A stretch of 64,000 nt of DNA, taken from positions 1,308,001 through 1,372,000 of the forward strand of contig NZ_CP025536.1 in the NCBI RefSeq assembly GCF_002953735.1, written 5' to 3'. The notes beneath the pieces are model-generated. The model searched no databases, was not told the origin of the DNA, and worked only from the letters and a program-made list of their open reading frames with translations. A program made the translations under genes and the position numbers. The stretch comes from Streptococcus pluranimalium (GTDB taxonomy: Bacteria; Bacillota; Bacilli; Lactobacillales; Streptococcaceae). Positions 45,707 through 53,026 of this stretch are shown here, piece after piece; position 1 is the first letter of the stretch; the number at the start of each line of letters is the position of its first letter.

Positions 45707-46446
45707 GATGTCACCTCCTGCTTTGAAAACCAATTTGCAGTTGAAATTGTCAATATATAAAACAGACATATTGATAAGAGACAAGGTAGCCATAATGACG
45801 TACTGGTAATCATTGGGTTTGATAGGTCTGTTGGAACACCATTTGGAAGAATATGTAAAACTGGTACCATCAGCCTAAGTCCCCAAGAATAAGGACAATA
45901 CAGCCACATAGAAGTATCAGACACTAAAATTCCTAGCCCTAAACCTATGATAGCATTTCCAACAATACTAACGACAAGACCAAATTTTTTAGCTAAAAAG
46001 AAGCACCATGGTATCTGCCAAAGGTTTGTTAAAAGTAACAGTAAACTTGCAAAAAATAAAGTTACAATGCTATAGTCAGGAGACAATTCTCTTCCAACAA
46101 ACCATTGAAAAATTAAGACATATAGTAAATGACATAGTGTTGCAAGACCCATATAAGTAAAAGTTATTACAATTTTTGCCACCCAAACTTTTTTTAAATT
46201 AACATTCAAAGGGAAAATGGCTCTGTAATTGAGTTTTTTATCTTCTTTTCTGTGCATCAAAGCAGGTATTAAAGCAAACGTCGCGGGCATTAAAATGACA
46301 TACCACCAATTGTATGCATTAACTGTAAAATAAAAAGGCATTAATACAAAGGCATGTAGAACAGCAATGATAGGAGCAATTAAAGGTAATTTTATCAAAA
46401 AAGTACGTTTATTCTTTAAATTTTCAGCATGAATATAGCGCTTCAT
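45703..46446 (-). CDS. Lantibiotic-protection ABC transporter permease (LanE-like)
   Basis: 247 residues, six hydrophobic segments, with the usual LanE start MKRYIHAENLKNKRTFLIKL. GAGGTG precedes the ATG at 46446, four bases after the ATPase stop; an ATG seven codons upstream overlaps that stop and is less likely. The short polar end QEVTS overlaps the start of the second permease. Confidence 0.82.
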   Translation of the reverse strand: MKRYIHAENLKNKRTFLIKLPLIAPIIAVLHAFVLMPFYFTVNAYNWWYVILMPATFALIPALMHRKEDKKLNYRAIFPLNVNLKKVWVAKIVITFTYMGLATLCHLLYVLIFQWFVGRELSPDYSIVTLFFASLLLLLTNLWQIPWCFFLAKKFGLVVSIVGNAIIGLGLGILVSDTSMWLYCPYSWGLRLMVPVLHILPNGVPTDLSNPMITSTSLWLPCLLSICLFYILTISTANWFSKQEVTS

Positions 46447-46450
46447 TAAT

Positions 46451-47152
46451 TTACACCTCACTCTCATTAGCGATAACAGTCATAAAGAGCTCTTCTAAAT
46501 TGCTGTCATGATGGATACGATCTTGATATTTTAATTCTCCCTCATGAATAATCCCTATATGTTCGGCAATATGTTCTACTTCTGCTAAGATGTGACTAGA
46601 TAAGATGACTGTTATCCCTTTTTTAGGAAAACTCCTTATTAAATCACGTAATTCTTGAATACCAAGCGGATCTAGTCCGTTTGTAGGTTCATCTAATATC
46701 AGTAATTTAGGATGGTTTAACAAGGCTATAGCTATACCTAATCTTTGTTTCATTCCTAAAGAAAATTGACCACTCTTCTTTTTTCCAGTATTTTTTAAAT
46801 CAACTATTGCCAGCACTTCATCGATTCTTTTATCAGGTAATCCAAGTAAAAGAGCTCTTACTTTTAAATTTTCTCTAGCTGTTAAATTCTCATACAATGC
46901 TGGCATCTCTATCAATGCTCCAATATCCGACAAATCATTTCGGCTCCAACTGTGTCCTTCAAACTGTATTTCGCCAGACGTTTTGTGAAGCATACCTGTA
47001 AGCATCTTTAAAAGTGTTGATTTTCCAGCACCATTAGGACCAAGTAAACCATAAACTGTATTTTCTTCAATTTTTATAGATATGTTATTAACAGCTCTTT
47101 GTTTTCCAAAAACCTTGCTCAAGCCTTGAGTCTCTAAAATATATCTTTCCAT
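46451..47152 (-). CDS. Lantibiotic-protection ABC transporter ATP-binding protein (LanF-like)
   Basis: 233 residues. Walker A GPNGAGKST, Q-loop region LIEMPALYENLT, signature FSLGMKQRLGIA, Walker B LLILDEPTNGLD and switch SSHILAEVEHIA. The SLGMKQR signature and the E in place of Q in the Q-loop (IEMP) are the pattern of the LanF subgroup (MutF, SpaF, NukF), which distinguishes lantibiotic immunity transporters from other exporters. AAGGAG before the ATG. First gene of an F-E-G-R-K operon; no lantibiotic precursor or modification gene is nearby. Confidence 0.9.
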   Translation of the reverse strand: MERYILETQGLSKVFGKQRAVNNISIKIEENTVYGLLGPNGAGKSTLLKMLTGMLHKTSGEIQFEGHSWSRNDLSDIGALIEMPALYENLTARENLKVRALLLGLPDKRIDEVLAIVDLKNTGKKKSGQFSLGMKQRLGIAIALLNHPKLLILDEPTNGLDPLGIQELRDLIRSFPKKGITVILSSHILAEVEHIAEHIGIIHEGELKYQDRIHHDSNLEELFMTVIANESEV

Positions 47153-47178
47153 TTTGAAATATCTCCTTTTTTGACTTT

Positions 47179-47184
47179 AGTATA
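47179..47184 (-). promoter_or_regulatory. -10 element of the LanFEG-RK operon
   Basis: Minus-strand TATACT, 26 bases before the LanF start; no clear -35, consistent with dependence on the response regulator. Confidence 0.45.
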
Positions 47185-47212
47185 AAAAAGAAGTTTAAGG
47201 ATTTTATCAAGA

Positions 47213-47247
47213 AAATAAAAAAAAACAGACAAATATTACTTTGTCTG
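47213..47247 (-). terminator. Terminator at the end of the prfB-ftsEX unit
   Basis: CAGACAAA/TTTGTCTG arms with a 6-base loop followed on the minus strand by a long T run. Confidence 0.88.
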
Positions 47248-47268
47248 CTTTACTCATATTTAGTTGTG

Positions 47269-47443
47269 TCATTTCTCATCCTCAAACCGCTTCTGATACT
47301 CATCTTCAATGATGGCATCACCTTTGTTACGCATTCATGACCTGCTAAAAGGGCTTAGGAGAGGCGCCAAAACAGCGATCGGTAGGAAAATGGTAAGGTT
47401 ATCAGTAAATCTGATGGTGAGATGTCCATAAGGTCACACTTTC
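47269..47443 (-). pseudogene. Possible gene remnant between ftsX and its terminator
   Basis: Minus-strand fragments look protein-like: a hydrophobic stretch NLTIFLPIAVLAPLLSPF running to a stop near 47340, then MRNKGDAIIEDEYQKRFEDE ending at 47269. A membrane helix followed by a charged tail suggests the broken 3' end of a small membrane protein gene that once followed ftsX. I do not recognise the family. This 233-base gap otherwise holds only the terminator. Confidence 0.35.
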
Positions 47444-48376
47444 TTAGATTTTCAAGAAGCGTCTCATTGATAGCACTGATCCTAGTGATCCGATGATGAT
47501 TCCGATAGCAACCATTGCGACCACGCCAACTGGAATAGCTAAGTCCGGTTTGTAGAGACTAAGATTTTGTTGCACAAGGCCTTTCATCAGGTAGTTATAG
47601 GCAATGATGTAGAGATAAGAACTCAAGGCTGCTGGAAGGATGGAACCAAGCAAGCCAATCCAAGCACCCTCAAAGAAGAATGGTCCACGGATGTAAGAAT
47701 TCTTAGCACCTACCAAGCGCATGATTTCAATATCTCGGCTACGTGAGAAAATCGTAACACGAATAGTGTTCGAAATAAGGAAGATGGCCACTAAAATCAG
47801 GATGGCAGTTCCTACAAGTCCCCAAATACGTACCATTTTCGCTAGATTGAAAATACGGTCAGTATCAGCTCCACCATACTCAACCGAATCGATGCCACCT
47901 AGCTGTTCTGCTGCACGCGCTACTTTCTTAACATCTTCAGGTGATTTGGTCTTCACATAGTAAACATCATAAAGTGGGTTAGCGTCATCATCAAAGACTT
48001 CTGAGAAGGAATCCCCCATCTTAGCTTTCAAATCTTCTAACTGCTCATCTTTACTTGAATAATCAATAGCTTTTACACCCTCAATATCTTTCAATTGATT
48101 GTAAATCTTATGATAGTCCTTGTTGACAATTGTCTTTCCTGAACTATCTTTGACAATTTCCTGGGCATCTGTCGAATCCACATTCAAGAAAACATTGACT
48201 TGAATATTGTCCTCGATACCTGAAGCTAATTTTTCTGTATTAAGAAGAACACCTGCAAAAAGACCAACTAAAATCAAGGTAATAGATACTGTTGACATAG
48301 CTGCAAAAGTCATCCAACCATTACGTTTTAAACTCTTGATGGATGTCCATAAATGTCTGAAAAAATTTCTAATCAT
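47444..48376 (-). CDS. ftsX: Cell division protein FtsX
   Basis: 310 residues: a short cytoplasmic N-terminus ([20 protein letters not shown]), membrane helix about 25-47, an extracellular domain of about 125 residues that in streptococci binds the hydrolase PcsB, and three C-terminal helices of the FtsX domain. Forms the FtsEX complex that controls peptidoglycan hydrolysis at septation. ATG 48376 overlaps the ftsE stop by 8 bases; the frame open upstream was rejected because family members start here. Confidence 0.95.
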   Translation of the reverse strand: MIRNFFRHLWTSIKSLKRNGWMTFAAMSTVSITLILVGLFAGVLLNTEKLASGIEDNIQVNVFLNVDSTDAQEIVKDSSGKTIVNKDYHKIYNQLKDIEGVKAIDYSSKDEQLEDLKAKMGDSFSEVFDDDANPLYDVYYVKTKSPEDVKKVARAAEQLGGIDSVEYGGADTDRIFNLAKMVRIWGLVGTAILILVAIFLISNTIRVTIFSRSRDIEIMRLVGAKNSYIRGPFFFEGAWIGLLGSILPAALSSYLYIIAYNYLMKGLVQQNLSLYKPDLAIPVGVVAMVAIGIIIGSLGSVLSMRRFLKI

Positions 48377-49061
48377 TATAGCCGTACTCTCCTTCCTCTT
48401 CATCACGAACAATTTTTCCATCTTCAATGGCAATGACACGATGACGCAAACTGTTAACAATTTGCGAATTATGAGTCGCCATCAAAACAGTTGTTCCCTG
48501 AAGATTGATACGCTCAAGCACCTGCATAATTTCCATAGAAATTTCGGGATCCAAGTTACCCGTTGGTTCATCTGCAATCAAGACTTTGGGATTGTTGACA
48601 ATGGCACGTGCAATAGCAACACGCTGCTGCTCACCACCCGATAACTGATTTGGGAAAGAACGCATTTTATGTTTAAGACCAACAAGTTCTAAGACTTCTG
48701 TCACACGCTTCTTGATATGCTTGCGCTTTTCACCAATAACTTCCATGGCGAAAGCAACATTTTCATAGACAGTCTTACGTTCCAAAAGTTTATAATCCTG
48801 GAAAACCACACCAATAGAGCGACGCAAAAGTGGCACTTGACGTTTTTTCATTTTAGCCAAGTTAAATTCTCCAACTTTGAGAGATCCGCTAGATAATTTT
48901 TCCTCACGGTACAATAGTTTGATAAATGTTGATTTACCAGCTCCAGAAGGACCAACGATGTACACAAATTCTCCTTGATTAACAGAGACACTGACATGAC
49001 GAAGGGCCGTTGTAGAGCGACGATATTTCTTAGAAACATCCTTTAATTCAATTAAAGCCAT
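48369..49061 (-). CDS. ftsE: Cell division ATP-binding protein FtsE
   Basis: 230 residues. Walker [10 protein letters not shown], signature [14 protein letters not shown], Walker [13 protein letters not shown] and H-loop MATHN are intact. The N-terminus [20 protein letters not shown] is the usual FtsE start, so the ATG at 49061 is secure, yet no Shine-Dalgarno sequence precedes it: the preceding 17 bases (CTTAGTATCTTAATTT) are the end of an intergenic repeat. In most streptococci ftsE follows prfB closely; here 320 bases of repeats intervene. Confidence 0.95.
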   Translation of the reverse strand: MALIELKDVSKKYRRSTTALRHVSVSVNQGEFVYIVGPSGAGKSTFIKLLYREEKLSSGSLKVGEFNLAKMKKRQVPLLRRSIGVVFQDYKLLERKTVYENVAFAMEVIGEKRKHIKKRVTEVLELVGLKHKMRSFPNQLSGGEQQRVAIARAIVNNPKVLIADEPTGNLDPEISMEIMQVLERINLQGTTVLMATHNSQIVNSLRHRVIAIEDGKIVRDEEEGEYGYND

Positions 49062-49066
49062 AAATT

Positions 49067-49173
49067 AAGATACTAAGAGCGTTAAAAGCAGACGAAAAAT
49101 AGGAGCGTGACGACATATGCCTGCATATGAGGAAGGCTATCTTTTTTCACTAGCTTTTAGCTCGAGTTCATTT
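49067..49173 (-). repeat. Hairpin repeat of the rexB-leader type, abutting ftsE
   Basis: Plus strand opens AAGATACTAAGAGCG, contains GACGAAAAATAGGAG, an inner CATATGC/GCATATG stem, CTATCTTTTTTC, and ends CTCGAGTTCATTTAC, the same blocks as element A at 7896-8006 but with different stem sequences. In ftsE orientation it ends five bases before the start codon. Confidence 0.82.
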
Positions 49174-49187
49174 ACATGAACCCGCAT
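49137..49187 (-). CDS. Possible 16-codon mini-ORF in the ftsE-proximal repeat
   Basis: ATG at 49187 with AAAGGAAAGG directly before it; product MRVHVNELELKASEKR. The ending E-K-R-stop recurs in the repeat copy next to prfB. May be a leader peptide or chance. Confidence 0.2.
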   Translation of the reverse strand: MRVHVNELELKASEKR

Positions 49188-49209
49188 CCTTTCCTTTCTA
49201 TAAGTTGTA

Positions 49210-49247
49210 GGAATAATGAGACAAGCCTAAGGGCTGTGCTCGATTCC
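49210..49247. other. Imperfect hairpin between the two repeats
   Basis: GGAAT..GAG..AGCC pairs with GGCT..CTC..ATTCC in the spacer between the two repeat copies of the prfB-ftsE gap. Confidence 0.5.
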
Positions 49248-49252
49248 TTTCG

Positions 49253-49372
49253 TAAGATACAAAGGGACAATTCGACTTGTCGAAAACTTCCGATGAAAAA
49301 TAGGAAAACAGACGATGACTTGCAAAGTCGAGGAAGTTTTATCTTTTTTCAAGAGAAGTTAGTCCCATCTTC
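49253..49372 (-). repeat. Second divergent hairpin repeat in the prfB-ftsE gap
   Basis: Plus strand opens AAGATACAAAGGGAC, then AAAACTTCC, GATGAAAAATAGG, an inner GACTT/AAGTC stem, GGAAGTTTT, ATCTTTTTTC and AGTCCCATCTTCAT. GGGAC/GTCCC and AAAACTTCC/GGAAGTTTT are complementary arms. The single-stranded blocks match the other copies, the stems do not. Confidence 0.78.
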
Positions 49373-49383
49373 ATATTAATCAT
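49339..49383 (-). CDS. Possible 14-codon mini-ORF coupled to the prfB stop
   Basis: ATG overlaps the last base of the prfB stop (TAATG); product [14 protein letters not shown] ends in the repeat. No independent ribosome binding site; could be reached by reinitiation. Confidence 0.2.
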   Translation of the reverse strand: MINMKMGLTSLEKR

Positions 49384-50478
49384 TAATCCATACGCCACTT
49401 GAGGTAAGCGTCGATAAAGCCTTCAATATCACCATCCATGACCTTATCAACTTGGGCTACTTCAAAATTAGTACGGTGATCTTTTACCATAGTATAAGGT
49501 GTGAAAACATAAGAGCGAATTTGACTTCCCCAAGTGATTTCTTTCTTATCACCTTTGAGAGCATCCACTTCTTGCGCTTTCTTCTCCTGCTCCATTTGGT
49601 AAAGTTTAGCCTGCAACATCTTCATAGCACGGTCGCGGTTACCATATTGGGTACGATCAACTGTTGATGCTACAACGATACCAGTTGGAATGTGGGTCAA
49701 ACGAACACCCGTGGACACTTTATTGACGTTCTGACCACCAGCACCACCTGAACGGAAAGTGTCCATTTTGATGTCATCATCACGAATCTCAACTTCAATT
49801 GTATCATCCAACTCAGGCATAACCTCTACGGAAGTAAAGGATGTATGACGACGTTTAGCTGAGTCAAACGGCGAAATACGCACTAAGCGATGAACACCCA
49901 TCTCAGATTTCAGAAAACCATAGGCATTAGGTCCTTCAAAAGAAAGGGTGACAGACTTGATACCCGCTTCATCTCCGGCTTGATAGTCAAGCGTTTCAAC
50001 CTTGTAGCCCTTGGCATTTCCAAAGCGCGTATACATACGGAAAAGCATCTCCGCCCAATCTTGTGCCTCGGTTCCGCCAGAACCTGGGTGAATTTCCATG
50101 ATAGCATTGTTAGAATCGTACGGTTCCGACAAGAGAAGCGTCATCTCGTAACTAGCCATTATCTTAGCTAGCTTTTCAAGATTATCTTCCAATTCTTCTT
50201 GAACAGAGTCATCCTCTTCTAACATTTCCAAATAGAGTTCTGTCTCCTCAGACAGCTCCTCCATATTGTGGAAAGTTTCATATGTTTGCTTAAGCTCATT
50301 CAACTCTTGCGACGTCTTTTGAGCAGCAATATTATCATTCCAGAAGTCTGGCTCAGTCATTCGGTTTTCAAGAAGCGCAATGTCCTCCTCCAAACGATCT
50401 AAGTCAAAGAGACCTCCTGAAGCTAGTCAACTTCTCTTTGTTTTCTACTATTTTTTGACGCATTTCAGCGATTTCCAT
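49383..50478 (-). CDS. prfB: Peptide chain release factor 2, made by programmed +1 frameshift
   Basis: Joins 24 codons from ATG 50478 (MEISEMR-like: [16 protein letters not shown]) to 340 codons after a shift at CTT TGA C, total 364 residues. The in-frame TGA is at 50406-50404, preceded by the internal Shine-Dalgarno-like AGGAGG, the classic autoregulatory site where low RF2 favours shifting. After the shift the frame reads [14 protein letters not shown]. The RF2 motifs SPF ([12 protein letters not shown]) for stop-codon recognition and GGQ ([13 protein letters not shown]) for hydrolysis are present. Upstream of ftsE-ftsX in the usual order. Confidence 0.96.
50395..50416 (-). other. prfB +1 programmed frameshift site
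   Basis: AGG AGG TCT CTT TGA C on the minus strand: internal SD-like AGGAGG three bases before the shifty CTT, then the stop TGA followed by C. Matches the conserved bacterial RF2 site. Confidence 0.95.
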
Positions 50479-50527
50479 GATAAACTCCTTATCTGAATAT
50501 AATCTTATCCATTCTAGCATAAAGCCC

Positions 50528-51646
50528 TTAAAATTGCCATTTCTGACGAACCAATTCTAACTCTTTGAGGCTATCTTCTTCTTTTAGAGAAAGGCTGCGC
50601 ATAAAATCAAGCATAGCCTCATCTGGTTTTTTAATAATCTCACCCAGTGCCCAAATGGCTGTCGCAGTATGAATGGGATTATTATTCTTATCAATAATCT
50701 CCACAAGTTTCACCACCGCACTACGGTCATGAGCATTAGCTAAAGCAATAATAGCATTACGCTGCAAAATATTTTTCCCACGCCAGGAACCTGCAATCAT
50801 GCCGAATTGTTCTTTGAAGGATTTGTTAGTCAACTCCAAAAATGGAATCAACTCAGGATGAGCTAGTTCTGGATCAATCTCACTAGCCAGAGGATTATCA
50901 ATCCCACGATTATAAGGACAACAAATCTGACAAATATCACAACCATAAATAACTGTCTTAATTTTCTTACGAAACTCCATGTCCATCATGCCCTTATCTT
51001 GAGTTTGGAAAGACAAACAACGACGAGCATTCATAGTCCCATCACCGATGAGACAGGAAGTCGGGCAAGCTTCTAAGCAACGGGTGCAGTCACCACAACC
51101 ATAGTCCACTTCTTGATCGGGCTCAATCTCTAAGTTGGTAATCAACTCCCCTAAGTACATATAAGAGCCAAATTCCTTAGAAATCACCAGGCCATTTTTA
51201 CCGATAAAACCAATACCAGCACGTTTAGCTACTGCTGTATCCACCAGAGCACCAGTGTCGACCATGCCTTTGTATTCAAAATTCTCCGTCAACTCTTCAA
51301 TCCCTTTAGCCAAGCGATTGAGTTTATCTTGAAGAACATAGTGATAATCTAAGCCCCATGAATTAGGTGTAATTTTTCCACGTTTATACTGGGTTTTAGG
51401 TGGTTTAACGGGCAGTTTATTAGGATAAGCAACGGCGATTGAGATAATGGTCTTAGCGGATTCTAAAGACAACTTGGGCTTAATGCGCTCCTCAATGACC
51501 TTGTGTTCAAAACCAGTCGTCCGGCCCTCCTCAACACCAGCTCTTAAGGTTTTCTCCAAATAACCAAAATCATCGGCAGTCGTAAACCCAATCTTTGAAA
51601 TGCCAATTTCCTTGGCAAGTTTTTGAATTTCAACCTTAATATCCAT
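50528..51646 (-). CDS. queG: Epoxyqueuosine reductase
   Basis: 372 residues. Cobalamin-dependent reductase for the last step of queuosine synthesis in tRNA. The catalytic region DTGALVDTAVAKRAGIGFIG, two 4Fe-4S clusters (CGDCTRCLEACPTSC and CDICQICCPYNRG) and a C-terminal HEAT-like repeat part (AIIALANAHDRSAV, TATAIWALGEI) match QueG. Starts 50 bases after nothing recognisable; prfB follows 49 bases downstream, possibly co-transcribed. RBS weak. Confidence 0.94.
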   Translation of the reverse strand: MDIKVEIQKLAKEIGISKIGFTTADDFGYLEKTLRAGVEEGRTTGFEHKVIEERIKPKLSLESAKTIISIAVAYPNKLPVKPPKTQYKRGKITPNSWGLDYHYVLQDKLNRLAKGIEELTENFEYKGMVDTGALVDTAVAKRAGIGFIGKNGLVISKEFGSYMYLGELITNLEIEPDQEVDYGCGDCTRCLEACPTSCLIGDGTMNARRCLSFQTQDKGMMDMEFRKKIKTVIYGCDICQICCPYNRGIDNPLASEIDPELAHPELIPFLELTNKSFKEQFGMIAGSWRGKNILQRNAIIALANAHDRSAVVKLVEIIDKNNNPIHTATAIWALGEIIKKPDEAMLDFMRSLSLKEEDSLKELELVRQKWQF

Positions 51647-51724
51647 ACTACTATTTTAAGGAAAAATCATGTTGATAGCAAGTCAGATCAGTAACAAGTT
51701 TGTGTCAAATCGCCTTAAAAAAGA

Positions 51725-51730
51725 TACAAT
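51725..51730 (+). promoter_or_regulatory. -10 element of the phosphoesterase gene, six bases from the ATG
   Basis: TACAAT, then AGAGAC and the start codon; a TTGTGT lies upstream with a long 19-base spacer. No ribosome binding site fits, so a leaderless transcript is likely. Confidence 0.5.
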
Positions 51731-51736
51731 AGAGAC

Positions 51737-52594
51737 ATGACAACATTAGCTTTCATGAGTGACCTCCACATTGACCTCAACAACTTTACTGACTTTGAAA
51801 CCAATACCCTTATCGACTTTCTCAAAGAAGAAAGAATTGACCACCTTCATATCGCAGGCGACATCTCCAATCATCACTACCAAGTTTCTCAGCCTTTTCT
51901 AGAAACACTCAAACAGCATTTCTCTGTCACCTATAATCTTGGCAATCATGATATGTTAGATCTGACTGAAACTGATATTGAGCATTTAGACTTCAAGATT
52001 CATGAGATCAATACCAAAAAATTCCTAGCCTTCCATGGCTGGTATGATTACAGTTTTCATCCAGAGAAAACAGAAGAACAAAACCTAGCCTTCAAAAACC
52101 AATTCTGGTTTGACAGACGATTAGATAGACATACTTCTGACAGCAAGCTTACCGAAGAAACATTATCACGACTAGATGATACCCTTACGCATTATCCCGA
52201 AATTGATTTAGTGTCTATGCACTTTGTACCACACCAAAACTTTCTCATGACCCATCCAAAGTTCATCCCATTCAATGCCTTTTTGGGAAGCCAAGCCTTC
52301 CATGATGTATTCGTCAAACACCACATCAAGGACGTTATTTTCGGACACGCGCACCGTTCCTATGGCAGCCAAATGATTGACGGTATTAACTACCATTCTA
52401 GACCTCTTGGCTACAGAAGAGAGTGGGACTTAACCATCGATTATGTCAATCAACACCCTGAACTTAATCCTACAGGCACATGGAACCTATCCAAACGCTA
52501 TCATTTAGTCAAAAGATTGCCAGACTACCAGAACTACACTAAAAAACAGCTCAAAGAAGAATTTCGCAAATCTGTAACTGTCTTTGATTTCTAA
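51737..52594 (+). CDS. Calcineurin-like metallophosphoesterase
   Basis: 285 residues. The metal-binding motifs of the family appear in order: FMSDLHIDLNNF (DxH), HIAGDISNHHY (GDxxN-like), NLGNHDMLD (GNHD) and DVIFGHAHRSYG (GHxH). About 15 residues in the middle form lid insertions. Substrate unknown; homologues in streptococci are annotated only by domain. Transcribed alone; divergent from queG. Confidence 0.87.
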   Translation: MTTLAFMSDLHIDLNNFTDFETNTLIDFLKEERIDHLHIAGDISNHHYQVSQPFLETLKQHFSVTYNLGNHDMLDLTETDIEHLDFKIHEINTKKFLAFHGWYDYSFHPEKTEEQNLAFKNQFWFDRRLDRHTSDSKLTEETLSRLDDTLTHYPEIDLVSMHFVPHQNFLMTHPKFIPFNAFLGSQAFHDVFVKHHIKDVIFGHAHRSYGSQMIDGINYHSRPLGYRREWDLTIDYVNQHPELNPTGTWNLSKRYHLVKRLPDYQNYTKKQLKEEFRKSVTVFDF

Positions 52595-52983
52595 CCTTCT
52601 GATCGTTTCTTCACCATAAAAGACACATTGGAGAATAGACTTGTGATAATGACTATAATGCCTACCCCCATAAAATCAACTAACTACTATTGTTCTTGTC
52701 ATCTTCAAAAATCTAGGACCAGACAAAGAAGTTCAAACAGACCCTTATTTTCCAAGAAAATATCACTTTTCAAATGTTAAACCTATACCAAAAACCATTC
52801 AAGATAAGCCTCATGAAGTCTCTACAGACATTATCGGGAGACGACAATAGACTATCTCTTTTCCTTGTCACAATTAGCAATAGCGTAACTCTGAAAACCA
52901 CGACTTTCCTCTTTAAAAGAGTTCCGTCTACTCTTGAAAATTGACTCAGCTCCAGTTATGAATTTGTTATGACTCCAATAAAA
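52595..52983. other. Gene-poor interval after the phosphoesterase
   Basis: No complete gene is supported in about 390 bases. The plus strand has a 58-codon open stretch without a start (52674-52850), containing NLGPDKEVQTDPYFPRKYHF, which looks protein-like but which I could not assign; it may be a decayed gene end. Confidence 0.4.
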
Positions 52984-53015
52984 AAATCAGATTCGTCATT
53001 GAATCTGATTTTTCT
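52984..53015 (-). terminator. Terminator of the riboswitch-controlled ATPase gene
   Basis: AAATCAGATTC/GAATCTGATTT with a 6-base loop; T run on the minus strand. Confidence 0.88.
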
Positions 53016-53026
53016 ATTTCTATTGA

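Noticed and set aside
44966..45793. LanG start at 45793
   Set aside because: This would overlap the upstream permease by 90 bases; AGGAGG points to 45706.
42892..47152. Complete lantibiotic biosynthesis cluster
   Set aside because: No LanA, LanM/LanBC, LanT or LanP gene on either side; only resistance genes are present.
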